A DNA stretch of 64,000 bases from NCBI GenBank assembly GCA_947452535.1, contig CANGCM010000001.1:1-64000 (forward strand). The letters run 5' to 3'. Positions 21,549 through 32,339 of this stretch are shown here, piece by piece (the first letter of the stretch is position 1; every line of letters begins with the position of its first letter). The notes under the pieces are model-generated. The model searched no databases. It was not told the origin of the DNA and saw nothing but the letters and a program-made list of their open reading frames with translations. Source of the DNA: Burkholderiaceae bacterium (lineage in GTDB: Bacteria > Pseudomonadota > Gammaproteobacteria > Burkholderiales > Burkholderiaceae). Position numbers and translations under genes: made by a program.

Positions 21549-22862
21549 ATGGGAAATCTGTTTGATCAAGCCCCGACGCCACCCTTAGCGGAGGCCTTGC
21601 GCCCCCAAACAATTGAAGAAGTGATTGGCCAGACTCATCTTCTAGCCCCAGGAAAGCCATTAAATTTGGCTTTTGCTTCTGGCAAGCCGCACTCCATGAT
21701 TTTATGGGGACCGCCAGGTGTTGGTAAAACCACTCTAGCCCGTCTATCTGCCAACGCCTTTACACGTGAGTTTATTGCAATCTCAGCAGTCTTAGCTGGG
21801 GTAAAAGAAATACGTGAAGCAATAGAGCGAGCGCAACAGAGTATGTCTGAGCATGGCAGGCAAACCATTTTATTTGTTGATGAAATCCATCGCTTTAATA
21901 AAAGTCAACAAGATGCATTGCTGCCTCATGTTGAATCTGGTCTATTTATTTTTATTGGCGCGACTACTGAAAACCCCTCTTTTGAAGTGAATTCAGCGCT
22001 ACTCTCTCGCGCACAGGTTTATGTTCTGAAGTCATTAAATGCTGTAGAGCTAAAGCAGTTATTTGATCGAGCACGTGAATATGCAATGCCAGAAATTCCA
22101 TTCCAGTCTGCAGCGATTGAAAGCCTGATTGCCCATGCAGATGGGGATGCGCGGCGACTTCTCAATTTAGTGGAGCAAGTACGAAATGCTATTTCTACGC
22201 CAAACTCTCCTATTCAAGAGATAGATCTGCAGTTTATTGAGAATGCCTTAACCGTCCAAGCACGCCGCTTTGATAAAGGCGGGGATCACTTTTATGATCA
22301 AATCTCTGCCTTACATAAATCTGTGCGTGGCTCCAATCCTGATGCAGCCCTCTACTGGTTCTGCAGGATGCTGGATGGCGGAGCAGATCCTCGTTATTTA
22401 GCTCGAAGAATTATCCGCATGGCCTGGGAGGATATTGGACTTGCAGATCCGCGGGCAATGCAGCTAGCTAATGATGCAGCCCAAACTTTTGAGCGCCTTG
22501 GTTCACCTGAGGGTGAGCTGGCCCTAGGTCAAGCAGTGGTCTATCTTGCGATTGCCGCCAAAAGCAATGCCAGCTACAAGGCGTTCAATGCGGCCCGTGC
22601 TTATGTCGCCAATGATCAAAGTAAACCAGTACCCAATCATCTGCGTAACGCCCCAACCAAACTCATGAAGGAATTGGGGCACGGTAAGGAATATCGCTAT
22701 GCACATGATGAGCCCCACGCCTATGCTGCTGGTGAATCCTACCTCCCAGATGGGATGGTAGAGCCACATTGGTATGAGCCAGTAGATCGCGGACTGGAGG
22801 TACAGATTGCTGAGAAGATGGCTTTTTTACGCAAATTAGATATGGAATCTAAAAAGCAATGA
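21549..22862 (+). CDS. rarA: Replication-associated recombination protein A (MgsA/RarA AAA ATPase)
   Basis: [28 protein letters not shown]; Walker [14 protein letters not shown]; start moved to 21549. Confidence 0.95.
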   Translation: MGNLFDQAPTPPLAEALRPQTIEEVIGQTHLLAPGKPLNLAFASGKPHSMILWGPPGVGKTTLARLSANAFTREFIAISAVLAGVKEIREAIERAQQSMSEHGRQTILFVDEIHRFNKSQQDALLPHVESGLFIFIGATTENPSFEVNSALLSRAQVYVLKSLNAVELKQLFDRAREYAMPEIPFQSAAIESLIAHADGDARRLLNLVEQVRNAISTPNSPIQEIDLQFIENALTVQARRFDKGGDHFYDQISALHKSVRGSNPDAALYWFCRMLDGGADPRYLARRIIRMAWEDIGLADPRAMQLANDAAQTFERLGSPEGELALGQAVVYLAIAAKSNASYKAFNAARAYVANDQSKPVPNHLRNAPTKLMKELGHGKEYRYAHDEPHAYAAGESYLPDGMVEPHWYEPVDRGLEVQIAEKMAFLRKLDMESKKQ

Positions 22863-22983
22863 ATCAAGATCAAGTATGTTTGAATAGATTACCTACTGCC
22901 CTGAGAGCCAAATCACTTCAGGGTTTTGAGCAATACAATCAAGTATGTTCAATATTTTTTTGATAATTTTAAGGATATTCACT

Positions 22984-23559
22984 ATGCGTAAACTAATTAC
23001 CTCTCTCTTTCTTATGACCAGTCTGCTAGCTAGCGCCTCTATATTGGCTGGTCCTAAGATAGAGTTCAAAACCACGTCGGGTAACTTTGTGGTGGAATTA
23101 GATTCTGTTAAGGCGCCGAAGACGTCCGCTAACTTTTTAAACTACGTAAATAGTGGTTTTTATAACGGCACCATTTTCCATCGTGTGATTGATGGTTTCA
23201 TGATTCAAGGTGGAGGCTTCACTCCAGACTTAGCACAGAAACCTACCAATGCCCCTGTAGAGTCAGAAGCACAAAATGGCCTTAAGAATCAGACTTACAC
23301 CATTGCCATGGCTCGCACTTCCGATCCGGATTCTGCAACAGCGCAGTTTTTCATCAACGTGAAAGACAACGAGGGCTTAAATTATCCTAACGCAATGGGT
23401 AATGGCTACACCGTATTTGGAAAAGTGATCTCTGGCACCCAAACAATTGATGCGATCCGTAAAATCCCGACCATGGTTGCATCAGTGCCAAAAATGGGAC
23501 GTATGTCAGATGTTCCTAGCAAGACAGTGACAATTGAATCAGCCACTGTTCTAAAGTAA
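22984..23559 (+). CDS. Periplasmic peptidyl-prolyl cis-trans isomerase, cyclophilin type
   Basis: Signal peptide; NGTIFHRVIDGFMIQGGGF; SATAQFFINVKDN. Confidence 0.95.
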   Translation: MRKLITSLFLMTSLLASASILAGPKIEFKTTSGNFVVELDSVKAPKTSANFLNYVNSGFYNGTIFHRVIDGFMIQGGGFTPDLAQKPTNAPVESEAQNGLKNQTYTIAMARTSDPDSATAQFFINVKDNEGLNYPNAMGNGYTVFGKVISGTQTIDAIRKIPTMVASVPKMGRMSDVPSKTVTIESATVLK

Positions 23560-23598
23560 TTCTGGCGAAATTTTTTATTTGCTGAAGCGACCTGCTTA

Positions 23599-25428
23599 AT
23601 GATATTGCTGGATGACGCTCAAAGTACCGAAACTAAGCCTAGTAGCCGCTTATATGATCAGGCACTGCAGCACTGGGCCGTCTTCGCTCAGCTCAGCAAT
23701 GCAGAAACTCAAATCAAAATAGACCAATGTCTTCACGAAATTAATGAAGGGCTTGCTAAGGGCGAATTTATTGTTGCTGCATTTGCTTATGAATTAGGTC
23801 AATACATTCATAAGCTAGAGCAACGTAGTCATCCAACCGAATGCCATCGGCATCCTTTAATTCAAGCATGGTCTTTTGCATCTTATGAGTACCTCAGTAA
23901 GGATCGGGTGGATACCTTGATCAAGAGCAAGTTGAACACGCTAGATCCAGAATCTCAAATTGCGGGTGTAGCCAATCTCCATTTCTCTATCAATGAGGAG
24001 CGGTTCACCTCTGATATCCAGGCCATTCATGAATATATCTGTAATGGCGATACGTATCAAATCAATCATACCTTTCGCATTACCGGCGAAACTTATGGTG
24101 AGCCATTGGCCTTATATGCTCGCTTAAGGGATCGTCAGCCAGGCAGATTTGGGGCATTGATTGCCGAGAACTCCGCTCTTATCCTTTCTCAATCCCCTGA
24201 ATTATTTATCCAGCGGCAAGGCAATACTTTAAAAGCTATGCCTATGAAAGGTACTGCAAGTGCCTTGAGCAATTCAGCAGCTCATTTATCTAGTGATGCA
24301 AAGAACCAAGCTGAAAATGTCATGATCGTTGATTTATTGCGTAATGATCTCAGTCGGCTTGCGTTACCAGGCACCGTCTCAGTTCCGCAATTATTCGAGG
24401 TTGCTAGGCACGGCGATGTTCTGCAAATGACATCGACTGTTCAAGCGGAGGCAAAGCCCGATATTCAGTTACGAGACGTACTCAATGCAGTTTTTCCCTG
24501 TGGGTCCGTAACGGGTGCTCCGAAAAAAAGAAGTATGGAAATTATTCAAGAATTAGAGCCGGAAGATCGCGCCTACTACTGTGGCGCCCTGGGTTGGCTT
24601 GATCCCAGTGGTGACTTCGCTTTTAGCGTCCCCATTCGCACCATTGAAATTGATCGCAATTCGAATACCCATGCCTCACCCTTTACATTAGGTGTAGGTG
24701 CAGGCATCACGATTGATTCTGAAGCTAAAAAGGAGTGGGAGGAATGTCATATCAAGGCCGCTTTCTTAACTGAGTTACCTAGCGAAATAGGCTTGTTTGA
24801 AACTATTCTCGTTAGGGAATCAATACCCCAAAACCTAGAGCTTCATTTAGAGCGCCTGGCTCAGTCAGCACAAATACTTGGAATCCCATTTTCAGCATCA
24901 GACTATAAAAAAGTGATCGCGAGCGCCTGCGAGAGTTGCGCTATGGATGCAGAATATCGCTTGCGGTTAGATTTAGATCGCACTGGGCAGATAAGCTTTC
25001 AAATTGGAGCTCTGCTCCCTCTGAAAGAATCAGTCAGGATCTTTTGGGCTAGCGATATTCTTCCAGATCCTAGTCAGGCTAAGCTGTTTTCAGGCAATAT
25101 TTTATTAAGGCACAAGGTAAGCACTCGAAATGTCTATGATCAAGCCTGGAAAATAGCCGAGGATCTTGGTGGATTCGATGCCCTCTTTGTTAACGAGCAG
25201 GGCTTTGTTACCGAAGGCGGTAGAAGTAGTGTTTTTATTAAGTCCGATGATCGCTGGCTGACACCTCCTGTTGATGCGGGCCTTCTACCCGGAGTGATGC
25301 GATCCATTATTTTGAATGATCCCGCATGGAATGCCCATGAAGCGAACCTTACTATTGATGAGATTCTGAATGCGAAAGAGATTATGCTTAGTAATGCATT
25401 ACGCGGCCCTATTCCCGCTCATTTTTAG
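23599..25428 (+). CDS. pabB: Aminodeoxychorismate synthase component I fused to 4-amino-4-deoxychorismate lyase-like domain
   Basis: Chorismate-binding domain (PCGSVTGAPKKRSMEIIQELE) followed by PLP class IV domain (ETILVRESIPQNLELHLERL...FVTEGGRSSVFI). Confidence 0.93.
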   Translation: MILLDDAQSTETKPSSRLYDQALQHWAVFAQLSNAETQIKIDQCLHEINEGLAKGEFIVAAFAYELGQYIHKLEQRSHPTECHRHPLIQAWSFASYEYLSKDRVDTLIKSKLNTLDPESQIAGVANLHFSINEERFTSDIQAIHEYICNGDTYQINHTFRITGETYGEPLALYARLRDRQPGRFGALIAENSALILSQSPELFIQRQGNTLKAMPMKGTASALSNSAAHLSSDAKNQAENVMIVDLLRNDLSRLALPGTVSVPQLFEVARHGDVLQMTSTVQAEAKPDIQLRDVLNAVFPCGSVTGAPKKRSMEIIQELEPEDRAYYCGALGWLDPSGDFAFSVPIRTIEIDRNSNTHASPFTLGVGAGITIDSEAKKEWEECHIKAAFLTELPSEIGLFETILVRESIPQNLELHLERLAQSAQILGIPFSASDYKKVIASACESCAMDAEYRLRLDLDRTGQISFQIGALLPLKESVRIFWASDILPDPSQAKLFSGNILLRHKVSTRNVYDQAWKIAEDLGGFDALFVNEQGFVTEGGRSSVFIKSDDRWLTPPVDAGLLPGVMRSIILNDPAWNAHEANLTIDEILNAKEIMLSNALRGPIPAHF

Positions 25429-25437
25429 AAAGCTTGC

Positions 25438-25998
25438 ATGAAGTTTTGCTCGAACTGCGCTGCACCGATTACTTTGAAGATTCCTGCGGATGACTCCAGG
25501 GAGCGTCATGTTTGCGAGTCTTGTGGAGTGGTTCACTACTTCAACCCACGCAATGTTGTTGGCTGCATCCCCGTCTATGAAAATCAGATACTGTTATGCC
25601 GGCGTGCGATAGCACCGCGACATGGTTATTGGACTTTACCGGCTGGATTCATGGAGCTTGGAGAAAGTACCAGTGTTGGTGCCGCTCGCGAGACCCAAGA
25701 AGAGGCTGGTGCGATTGTTGATATTGGTCCGCTCTACGCCCTACTGAATGTTCCCCATGTAGAACAAGTTCATCTCTTCTACTTAGCCAATATGCGTTCC
25801 CCGGAATTTCAGGCTGGTGAAGAAAGTTTAGAAGTTGCCTTATTTGATGAAAGTGATATTCCGTGGAGTGAGATTGCCTTTCCTACGGTAAAACAAACAC
25901 TAGAGTGGTTTTTTGCCGATCGTGCTGCAGGCATTTTTGATGGTGACAATGAATTTAGCGTTCGAAGCCGGGACATTCTCCCATCGGAAAAGATTTAG
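25438..25998 (+). CDS. NUDIX hydrolase with N-terminal zinc ribbon
   Basis: CxxC...CESCG ribbon; Nudix box GFMELGESTSVGAARETQEEAG. Confidence 0.94.
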   Translation: MKFCSNCAAPITLKIPADDSRERHVCESCGVVHYFNPRNVVGCIPVYENQILLCRRAIAPRHGYWTLPAGFMELGESTSVGAARETQEEAGAIVDIGPLYALLNVPHVEQVHLFYLANMRSPEFQAGEESLEVALFDESDIPWSEIAFPTVKQTLEWFFADRAAGIFDGDNEFSVRSRDILPSEKI

Positions 25999-26010
25999 GC
26001 TATTGAATAC

Positions 26011-26748
26011 ATGAGCAATATTAATTGGCTGGGAGCTCAGGATGAATTTCCAAACCCCATCCACTGCCAGGATCCCGATCCCACTGTCCCAGGCTTAATT
26101 GCGGTCAGCGAGCGTATTTATCCAGGCCAGCTAGCTCGCGCATACCAAACCGGAATATTTCCATGGTACTCAGATAACCAACCCGTCTTGTGGTGGTCTC
26201 CCGACCCCCGAATGGTATTGAAGCCTAAGGACTTTAAATGTCATGACTCACTGAAGAAAACCATTCGACATTTTCTATCAGATCCTCACAAAAAAATCTT
26301 GGTCGACCATGATTTTGGCGCTGTCGTTCGCTCCTGTGCAACAACCAGGAGAAAAGATCAGGATGGTACTTGGATCACCCATGAAATCATGGATGCTTAT
26401 ACCAATCTCTATGAGCATGGCAATGCCCATAGCATTGCAGTGATGGAGGGTGAGCGCCTTATAGGTGGCCTCTATTGCGTCGCTTTTGGTGGCATGGTCT
26501 TTGGAGAGTCTATGTTTAGCCATCAAACAGATGCCTCCAAGATTGCACTGGCTACCCTTGCTGGCTGGTGCAATCAAAATGAGGTGAAAATGATTGACTG
26601 TCAGCAAGAAACTGCGCACCTCGATTCTTTGGGTGCTGCACCAATTTCTAGGGATGAATTTTTAACGCATCTGCAAACCGCTCTAAAGCAAACTAATATA
26701 GAGATTCCCTGGAGATTTGATAAAGAAATTCTACGTCACTGGTTATGA
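26011..26748 (+). CDS. aat: Leucyl/phenylalanyl-tRNA--protein transferase
   Basis: [35 protein letters not shown]. Confidence 0.97.
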   Translation: MSNINWLGAQDEFPNPIHCQDPDPTVPGLIAVSERIYPGQLARAYQTGIFPWYSDNQPVLWWSPDPRMVLKPKDFKCHDSLKKTIRHFLSDPHKKILVDHDFGAVVRSCATTRRKDQDGTWITHEIMDAYTNLYEHGNAHSIAVMEGERLIGGLYCVAFGGMVFGESMFSHQTDASKIALATLAGWCNQNEVKMIDCQQETAHLDSLGAAPISRDEFLTHLQTALKQTNIEIPWRFDKEILRHWL

Positions 26749-27491
26749 CTCAATTAAAAGAACTTCCGCTCACAGCGCTACAGTTTTATGCAACTGCACC
26801 TTATCCCTGTAGCTATCTTCCGGGCAAAACTGCTCGCTCACAAGTTGCAACCCCATCACATCTCATTCATGCTGATTTATATGGTGAGCTAGTCAATGCT
26901 GGATTTCGTCGAAGCGGTTTATATACTTATCGCCCCTACTGTGACGAATGCAATGCTTGTACTGCTACCCGCATTCCGGTAAGTCGCTTTGAGCCCAACC
27001 GAAGTCAGCGACGCTCCTGGAAAAAGCATGCAGGGCTAGATATTCGCGTCCTTAACCTAGGTTATCAAGAGGAGCACTACCAACTGTATCAACACTACCA
27101 AAATGAGCGACATGCCGATAGTGATCTTGATCAAGATAATCACGATCAATATATGCAGTTTTTATTACAAAGTCGGGTTAATTCCAGAGTAGTTGAATTT
27201 CGCGACGGGCCTCAGGATCCTTACCCAGGTCGCTTGCGTATGGTCAGCATGATTGATATCTTGGATCAAGGCATCTCTTCGGTCTATACCTTCTTTGATG
27301 CCAGCAATACTGCGGCTAGTTATGGAAACTTTAGCATTCTGTGGCAAATTCAGCAGGCTCTAGAGCTTAATCTTCCCTACGTCTATCTTGGTTACTACAT
27401 TCAGAATAGTGAAAAGATGTCCTATAAGGCGAAGTTTCAGCCCATTGAGGGCTTGATGAATGACCACTGGCAACCCATCATTGGGCCATAA
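26745..27491 (+). CDS. bpt: Aspartate/glutamate leucyltransferase (arginyltransferase family)
   Basis: [45 protein letters not shown]. Confidence 0.96.
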   Translation: MTQLKELPLTALQFYATAPYPCSYLPGKTARSQVATPSHLIHADLYGELVNAGFRRSGLYTYRPYCDECNACTATRIPVSRFEPNRSQRRSWKKHAGLDIRVLNLGYQEEHYQLYQHYQNERHADSDLDQDNHDQYMQFLLQSRVNSRVVEFRDGPQDPYPGRLRMVSMIDILDQGISSVYTFFDASNTAASYGNFSILWQIQQALELNLPYVYLGYYIQNSEKMSYKAKFQPIEGLMNDHWQPIIGP

Positions 27492-27500
27492 TATCAACCC

Positions 27501-28535
27501 ATGATCGATAGTTACCCCCTTCTTCGCCCCTGGCTGTTTTCCTTAGACGCTGAGCAAGCTCATAATCTCACGATGAGCAATTTAGACCGCGCTGAACGCT
27601 GGGGTCTACTAGGACTGCTCATTAAAAAGCCCTCCCCCGATCCGCGGACTGTGTGCGGCATCACTTTTCCAAACCCAGTTGGTCTGGCCGCTGGCTTAGA
27701 TAAAGATGGCAAGCACATTGATGCACTTGGTGCCTTGGGTTTTGGTTTTTTAGAAATTGGTACCGTCACGCCAAAACCACAGCCCGGTAATCCAAAGCCA
27801 CGCATGTTTCGCCTTCCAGCTGCACAGGGAATCATTAATCGCATGGGCTTTAATAATGATGGTGTAGATGCCTGTGTAGAGCGTGTACGCCGATCTGCTT
27901 ACTGGCAAAACGGTGGCATCGTTGGGCTAAATATCGGAAAAAATGCAAGTACGCCTATTGAGGATGCTGCTAGTGACTACGTTAGTGCAATGGAAACAGT
28001 TTATAAAGTTGCTTCATACATCACCGTCAACATTTCTTCTCCCAATACTCAAAATTTACGCGCACTGCAAGGAGAGGATATGCTCCGATCTTTACTCAGT
28101 GCTTTGCATTTGGCGCGCGAAGCGCTCAGCGATCGGCATGGTGTTCGTAAGCCACTCTTTTTGAAGATCGCTCCAGATTTAGAGCAAAATGACATCAAGC
28201 TGATTGCAGATCTTTTAGTAGAGTTTGGTATTGATGCCATCATTGCCACCAACACCACGATAGCGCGTGATGGAGTTCAGGGACTAGAGTTTGGAGAAGA
28301 AACTGGTGGTCTATCAGGCTCTCCGGTACGACTTGCATCTACAAAGGTGATACAAAGTCTCAGAGACACTTTGGGTGATGCCATTCCCATCATTGGTGTC
28401 GGTGGCATCTTGTCTGGAAATGATGCCCAAGAGAAAGTGGCTGCTGGCGCCAGCTTAATTCAGCTCTATAGTGGCTTAATTTATCGAGGCCCTAAGCTCA
28501 TTACCGAATGTGCCGCAGCCCTACATAAGCGCTGA
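27501..28535 (+). CDS. pyrD: Dihydroorotate dehydrogenase (quinone)
   Basis: [46 protein letters not shown]. Confidence 0.97.
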   Translation: MIDSYPLLRPWLFSLDAEQAHNLTMSNLDRAERWGLLGLLIKKPSPDPRTVCGITFPNPVGLAAGLDKDGKHIDALGALGFGFLEIGTVTPKPQPGNPKPRMFRLPAAQGIINRMGFNNDGVDACVERVRRSAYWQNGGIVGLNIGKNASTPIEDAASDYVSAMETVYKVASYITVNISSPNTQNLRALQGEDMLRSLLSALHLAREALSDRHGVRKPLFLKIAPDLEQNDIKLIADLLVEFGIDAIIATNTTIARDGVQGLEFGEETGGLSGSPVRLASTKVIQSLRDTLGDAIPIIGVGGILSGNDAQEKVAAGASLIQLYSGLIYRGPKLITECAAALHKR

Positions 28536-28617
28536 AGATCTAAAAATTACGCCTACTACTTTGGCGTGAGATTTCATATTGTGCAATTTGAGCTGAAAAT
28601 TCGCTACAATTGACACT

Positions 28618-29436
28618 ATGACCACGAGCAAACCTGAAAAATTGCCAAAAGTACCTGGTGAGGCTGGAAAAACAGCTATTCAGGTGATTGAGCGCATGAT
28701 GAACCTGCTCGATGCCCTTGCTAATCAAGAGGAATCTAGCAGTCTCAAGAACCTAGCAGAGCAAACAGATCTACACCCGTCTACAGCGCATCGTATCCTC
28801 AATGACTTGGTTGCTTGTCGCTTGGTAGAGCGCGGTGATGGTGGCACCTATCGGCTGGGCCTCAAATTACTAGAGCTCGGTAACTTGGTAAAAGCTCGCC
28901 TATCTGTTCGTGAGGCAGCACAAGTGCCTATGCGAGCTCTGCACAAGTTGACTGGCGAAACAATTAATCTTTCGGTGCGACAAGGAGATGAGATCGTCTA
29001 CATAGATCGTGCCTACAGTGAGCGATCTGGAATGCAGGTGGTACGCGCGATTGGCGGCCGTGCCCCCCTCCATTTAACCTCTGTTGGCAAACTATTTTTA
29101 GCTAGCGATGACTCAAGCCAGATTCAAGCTTATGTCACACGTACTGGTCTGGCTGGTCACACCAAAAACAGCATTACAGAATTGGGAAAACTAGAGTCTG
29201 AACTTAATCAAGTGCGTCAATTAGGTCACGCGCATGACAACGAGGAATTAGAGTTGGGAGTGAGTTGCGTGGCAGCTCAGATCTTTGATGACAGCGGCAA
29301 ATTAGTAGCAGGGCTCTCATTGAGCTCCCCTACCGATCGTATTCAGCCAGAATGGTTGCGCCTGTTACAAGATACCGCACTGCAGATTTCTAAAGGCATG
29401 GGCTACAAACCCAAGTTAGCAGACACACAAACGTGA
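28618..29436 (+). CDS. IclR family transcriptional regulator
   Basis: N-term HTH (LKNLAEQTDLHPSTAHRILNDLVACRLVERG) and IclR effector domain (GRAPLHLTSVGKLFLA). Confidence 0.94.
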   Translation: MTTSKPEKLPKVPGEAGKTAIQVIERMMNLLDALANQEESSSLKNLAEQTDLHPSTAHRILNDLVACRLVERGDGGTYRLGLKLLELGNLVKARLSVREAAQVPMRALHKLTGETINLSVRQGDEIVYIDRAYSERSGMQVVRAIGGRAPLHLTSVGKLFLASDDSSQIQAYVTRTGLAGHTKNSITELGKLESELNQVRQLGHAHDNEELELGVSCVAAQIFDDSGKLVAGLSLSSPTDRIQPEWLRLLQDTALQISKGMGYKPKLADTQT

Positions 29437-29463
29437 TCTGCAAAATTAGTACTGTGGCATCAA

Positions 29464-30537
29464 TTACATTAAGCGTCGAATCGCCTGGGGCTCTCCAAAT
29501 GGCATACGCTCATACCAATCCTTTACCCTAACAGCATCGGCAAAACGCGATTGTGTTCCTACCGAGTCTAAGAAAACCAGTAGCAGCGGCGTGTTATTAA
29601 CACGGGCCTGCATAACTAAGCATTTACCCGCTGCATTAATAAATCCTGTTTTTTGTAGGCCAATATTCATATCGCCAGCTCGCACCAGGCGATTGGTATT
29701 TAAAAATTTCTGTGGACGCTTTGCGATCACCATCGTTAAATCAGGCCAAGTAGAAAACTCCCGAATCATCTTGTACTGGTAGGCAGCGCTCAACATTCGA
29801 GCTAGATCTTCAGCTGATGCTACGTTTTCGCTCATCAGGCCAGTAGGATCCGCAAAATAGGAATGGGTCATCCCGATATCTTTGGCTTTACGATTCATGG
29901 CATCTACAAAGGCTGGAATACCGCCCGGGTAATTTCTGCCAAGAGTATAGGCAGCACGATTCTCAGAAGACATCAGAGCCAGAAGAAGGGCTTCTTCTCG
30001 TGTTAATACAGTTCCACCAACAAGTCGCGAGCTACGATAGATATGAACGTCATCTGCATTGATCACCAGGGTGTCATCTAGCGGCAATTTAGAGTCCAGC
30101 ACTACCATTGCCGTCATTAATTTAGTGATTGAAGCGATTGGCAAGCTGACCGCAGAATTTTTCTCGAAATAAACTTCCTTCGTGTCCTGATTCACCACCA
30201 TGGCTACGCTAGACTTCAGGCTGAGATCATCATGCTGACCACGCAAACCTAAGGCAGTTGCAAATGAGGGTCTTGCCGCTTCCACAGGCTCACTAGTGCG
30301 CGTAACAGTAGTGCGAACCATTTTTGGTTTCTTGGAAGATTTTGCCACCTTCTTCGCCTCTGATTTAGCGGGGGCCTTTGCTACTGAAGACTTGATCGAC
30401 TTCGCTGCTGGGGAATCAGTATTGGTTGCACTCGCCTGAAATGATGCGACGGTAGCAAATGACACTAAACCAACAGCGGCCATGAGCCAAAAACGATTCA
30501 CACTCATCCCCAAACGCTTTCTAAAAACTTTTAACAT
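29464..30537 (-). CDS. pbpG: D-alanyl-D-alanine endopeptidase (PBP7 / S11 family)
   Basis: SxxK SITK, SxN SSENR, KTG motif LQKTGF. Confidence 0.93.
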   Translation of the reverse strand: MLKVFRKRLGMSVNRFWLMAAVGLVSFATVASFQASATNTDSPAAKSIKSSVAKAPAKSEAKKVAKSSKKPKMVRTTVTRTSEPVEAARPSFATALGLRGQHDDLSLKSSVAMVVNQDTKEVYFEKNSAVSLPIASITKLMTAMVVLDSKLPLDDTLVINADDVHIYRSSRLVGGTVLTREEALLLALMSSENRAAYTLGRNYPGGIPAFVDAMNRKAKDIGMTHSYFADPTGLMSENVASAEDLARMLSAAYQYKMIREFSTWPDLTMVIAKRPQKFLNTNRLVRAGDMNIGLQKTGFINAAGKCLVMQARVNNTPLLLVFLDSVGTQSRFADAVRVKDWYERMPFGEPQAIRRLM

Positions 30538-30618
30538 ACAGAATGATAATGAACTTTTTAATCTCCACAGCGCTTATTACGCGCACAGAGCGAAAAAATG
30601 CTTAGATTAGGTGCGCAC

Positions 30619-31506
30619 TTATTCAGCAATCGTCGCCACAGTACTTGTTTGCCCTCGATTAACCAGAACTACACCTGTCATAGTGAGTAATAAGCCGCCT
30701 GCCATCATGATGGTAAATGGCTCATCAAATAAGAACCACGCCATCATAGCTGTAGTTGGGGGTGTTAGGTAAAGTAGGCTCGTTACTTTGGTTGCAGCAC
30801 CCTTACGGATCATCATAAACAGCAAGCTGATTGATCCAATTGAGAGTGGAAAGATAGCCCATAGCAATGCACCAACAACAGAGGCATTCCAAACCATGAC
30901 GCCAGACTCAAAGAAATACATGCATATAAAGCAAAGTACCGCTGATATACCAAACTGGATCGATGAGCCTGCGCGCAGATCAAATACAGGGCAGAATTTT
31001 TTTTGATAGAGCGTGCCAAATGTAATTGAAAGTAAGGCTGCAAAGGCAAGGACATAGCTCGAGAGAGGAATGTGAGCAAAACCAATTTTTTCAGCCACTA
31101 CTAAAGCGACGCCAGCAAATCCGAATCCCAAGCCAATCCACTGCCGACCAGTCACTTTTTCTGATATCCATGCAGCAAACCAGGCAGTTAAGATTGGTTG
31201 TAGGCCTACGATAATGGCTACCAAGCCAGCGGTCATGCCAAGTCGAACTGCGAACCAGACGCCCAGGAGATAACCAAATTGAAGTAAGGCGCCTGCTACA
31301 GCAATATGTTTGAATTGAGCCCAACTCGGCCAAGTAATTCTCCAGACCATACTGAGACAGGCCATAGCGGCAAGCACGCCCGCAAAGCGCCAGAACAAAA
31401 AGGTAGCTGGCTCTACATAAGGCATGGCCAAACGCGCAATGACGAAGCCCGTGCTCCAAATCAGAACAAATAATGGGGCAATGAAGTTGTCATACTTTAA
31501 ATTCAT
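30619..31506 (-). CDS. EamA/DMT family transporter
   Basis: About 10 TM helices; two EamA repeats (FIAPLFVLIWSTGFVIARL; YLTPPTTAMMAWFLFDEP). Confidence 0.9.
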   Translation of the reverse strand: MNLKYDNFIAPLFVLIWSTGFVIARLAMPYVEPATFLFWRFAGVLAAMACLSMVWRITWPSWAQFKHIAVAGALLQFGYLLGVWFAVRLGMTAGLVAIIVGLQPILTAWFAAWISEKVTGRQWIGLGFGFAGVALVVAEKIGFAHIPLSSYVLAFAALLSITFGTLYQKKFCPVFDLRAGSSIQFGISAVLCFICMYFFESGVMVWNASVVGALLWAIFPLSIGSISLLFMMIRKGAATKVTSLLYLTPPTTAMMAWFLFDEPFTIMMAGGLLLTMTGVVLVNRGQTSTVATIAE

Positions 31507-31634
31507 ATGTGAGCGATTGGGGATAGGTAGATTCTTTTAAGCTGAATCATTGATTTTAGGCTTTTTTCTGCTCCCACCGCACAAGACCTGCTAAGCAATT
31601 TTTTTATATTGCGATGCACTATAAAGGGGGTAAG

Positions 31635-31712
31635 ATGACAATTAGCCTGATTGACCGTGAAAAAGAAAACCATTCTGAGCAGGTATATATTGAGTTAATA
31701 AAAAGAGGTTGA
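31635..31712 (+). CDS. Putative leader peptide upstream of the phasin gene (25 aa)
   Basis: AAGGGGGTAAG-ATG strong SD; MTISLIDREKENHSEQVYIELIKRG*; stop codon 1 nt before the phasin ATG; not in the ORF track (<60 aa). Confidence 0.45.
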   Translation: MTISLIDREKENHSEQVYIELIKRG

Positions 31713-31713
31713 A

Positions 31714-32280
31714 ATGAACTTAACGCCAGAACAGATTGCAGCAGCACAAAAAGCCAATTTAGAAACTTTGAGTGGCCTCACTGATCAAGCACTTCATAGT
31801 ATTGAGAAGTTGGTTGAACTGAATATGCACATCGCCAAGCAAAGCTTGAGTGAGAGCATGAGCAACTCAAAAAAAGCATTGGAAGTAAAGGACATCCAAC
31901 AGCTTCTTGCCCATCAAGCAGAAGCCGTTCAGCCGATGGCGGAAAAAATCATGGCCTATAGCCGCCATCTTTATGAGTTAGCCCATGAAACTCAAGTTAG
32001 CTTTACTAAGTCCGCTGAAAAAGAATTCCAAGTCAATCAAAATAAGATAAATGACTTAGTTGAAGATTGGACCAAGAATATACCTGCAGGCCCCGATGCC
32101 GCCGTAAATACAATGAAACAAGCGATCGCATCTGCTGGTAATGTTTTTGAAAGTAGCCAAAAGGCTCTTTTGCACGCAGTAGAATTAGCCCAAACTAATC
32201 TCAGCAATGCCACTAGCACTGCTGAGAAAACTATCAAGAAAGCTGGCAGGTCTTCAAGTAAGACAGGCAAAAAGAAGTAA
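31714..32280 (+). CDS. phaP: Phasin family protein
   Basis: MNLTPEQIAAAQKANLETLSGLTDQALHSIEKLVELNMH, typical phasin_2 family; adjacent to pdh genes. Confidence 0.92.
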   Translation: MNLTPEQIAAAQKANLETLSGLTDQALHSIEKLVELNMHIAKQSLSESMSNSKKALEVKDIQQLLAHQAEAVQPMAEKIMAYSRHLYELAHETQVSFTKSAEKEFQVNQNKINDLVEDWTKNIPAGPDAAVNTMKQAIASAGNVFESSQKALLHAVELAQTNLSNATSTAEKTIKKAGRSSSKTGKKK

Positions 32281-32308
32281 AGGATCTATTCCTAGTGCAA
32301 TAGTTGCC

Positions 32309-32338
32309 TTAGTAAACCCCGATCTCGAGGCTTACTAA
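32309..32338. terminator. Hairpin between convergent phaP and lpdA
   Basis: TTAGTAA ... TTACTAA 7-bp arms with CC/GG inner pairing. Confidence 0.4.
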
Positions 32339-32339
32339 T

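Noticed and set aside
23599-25428. PabB-PabC fusion as a novel enzyme
   Set aside because: Such fusions are established in Proteobacteria
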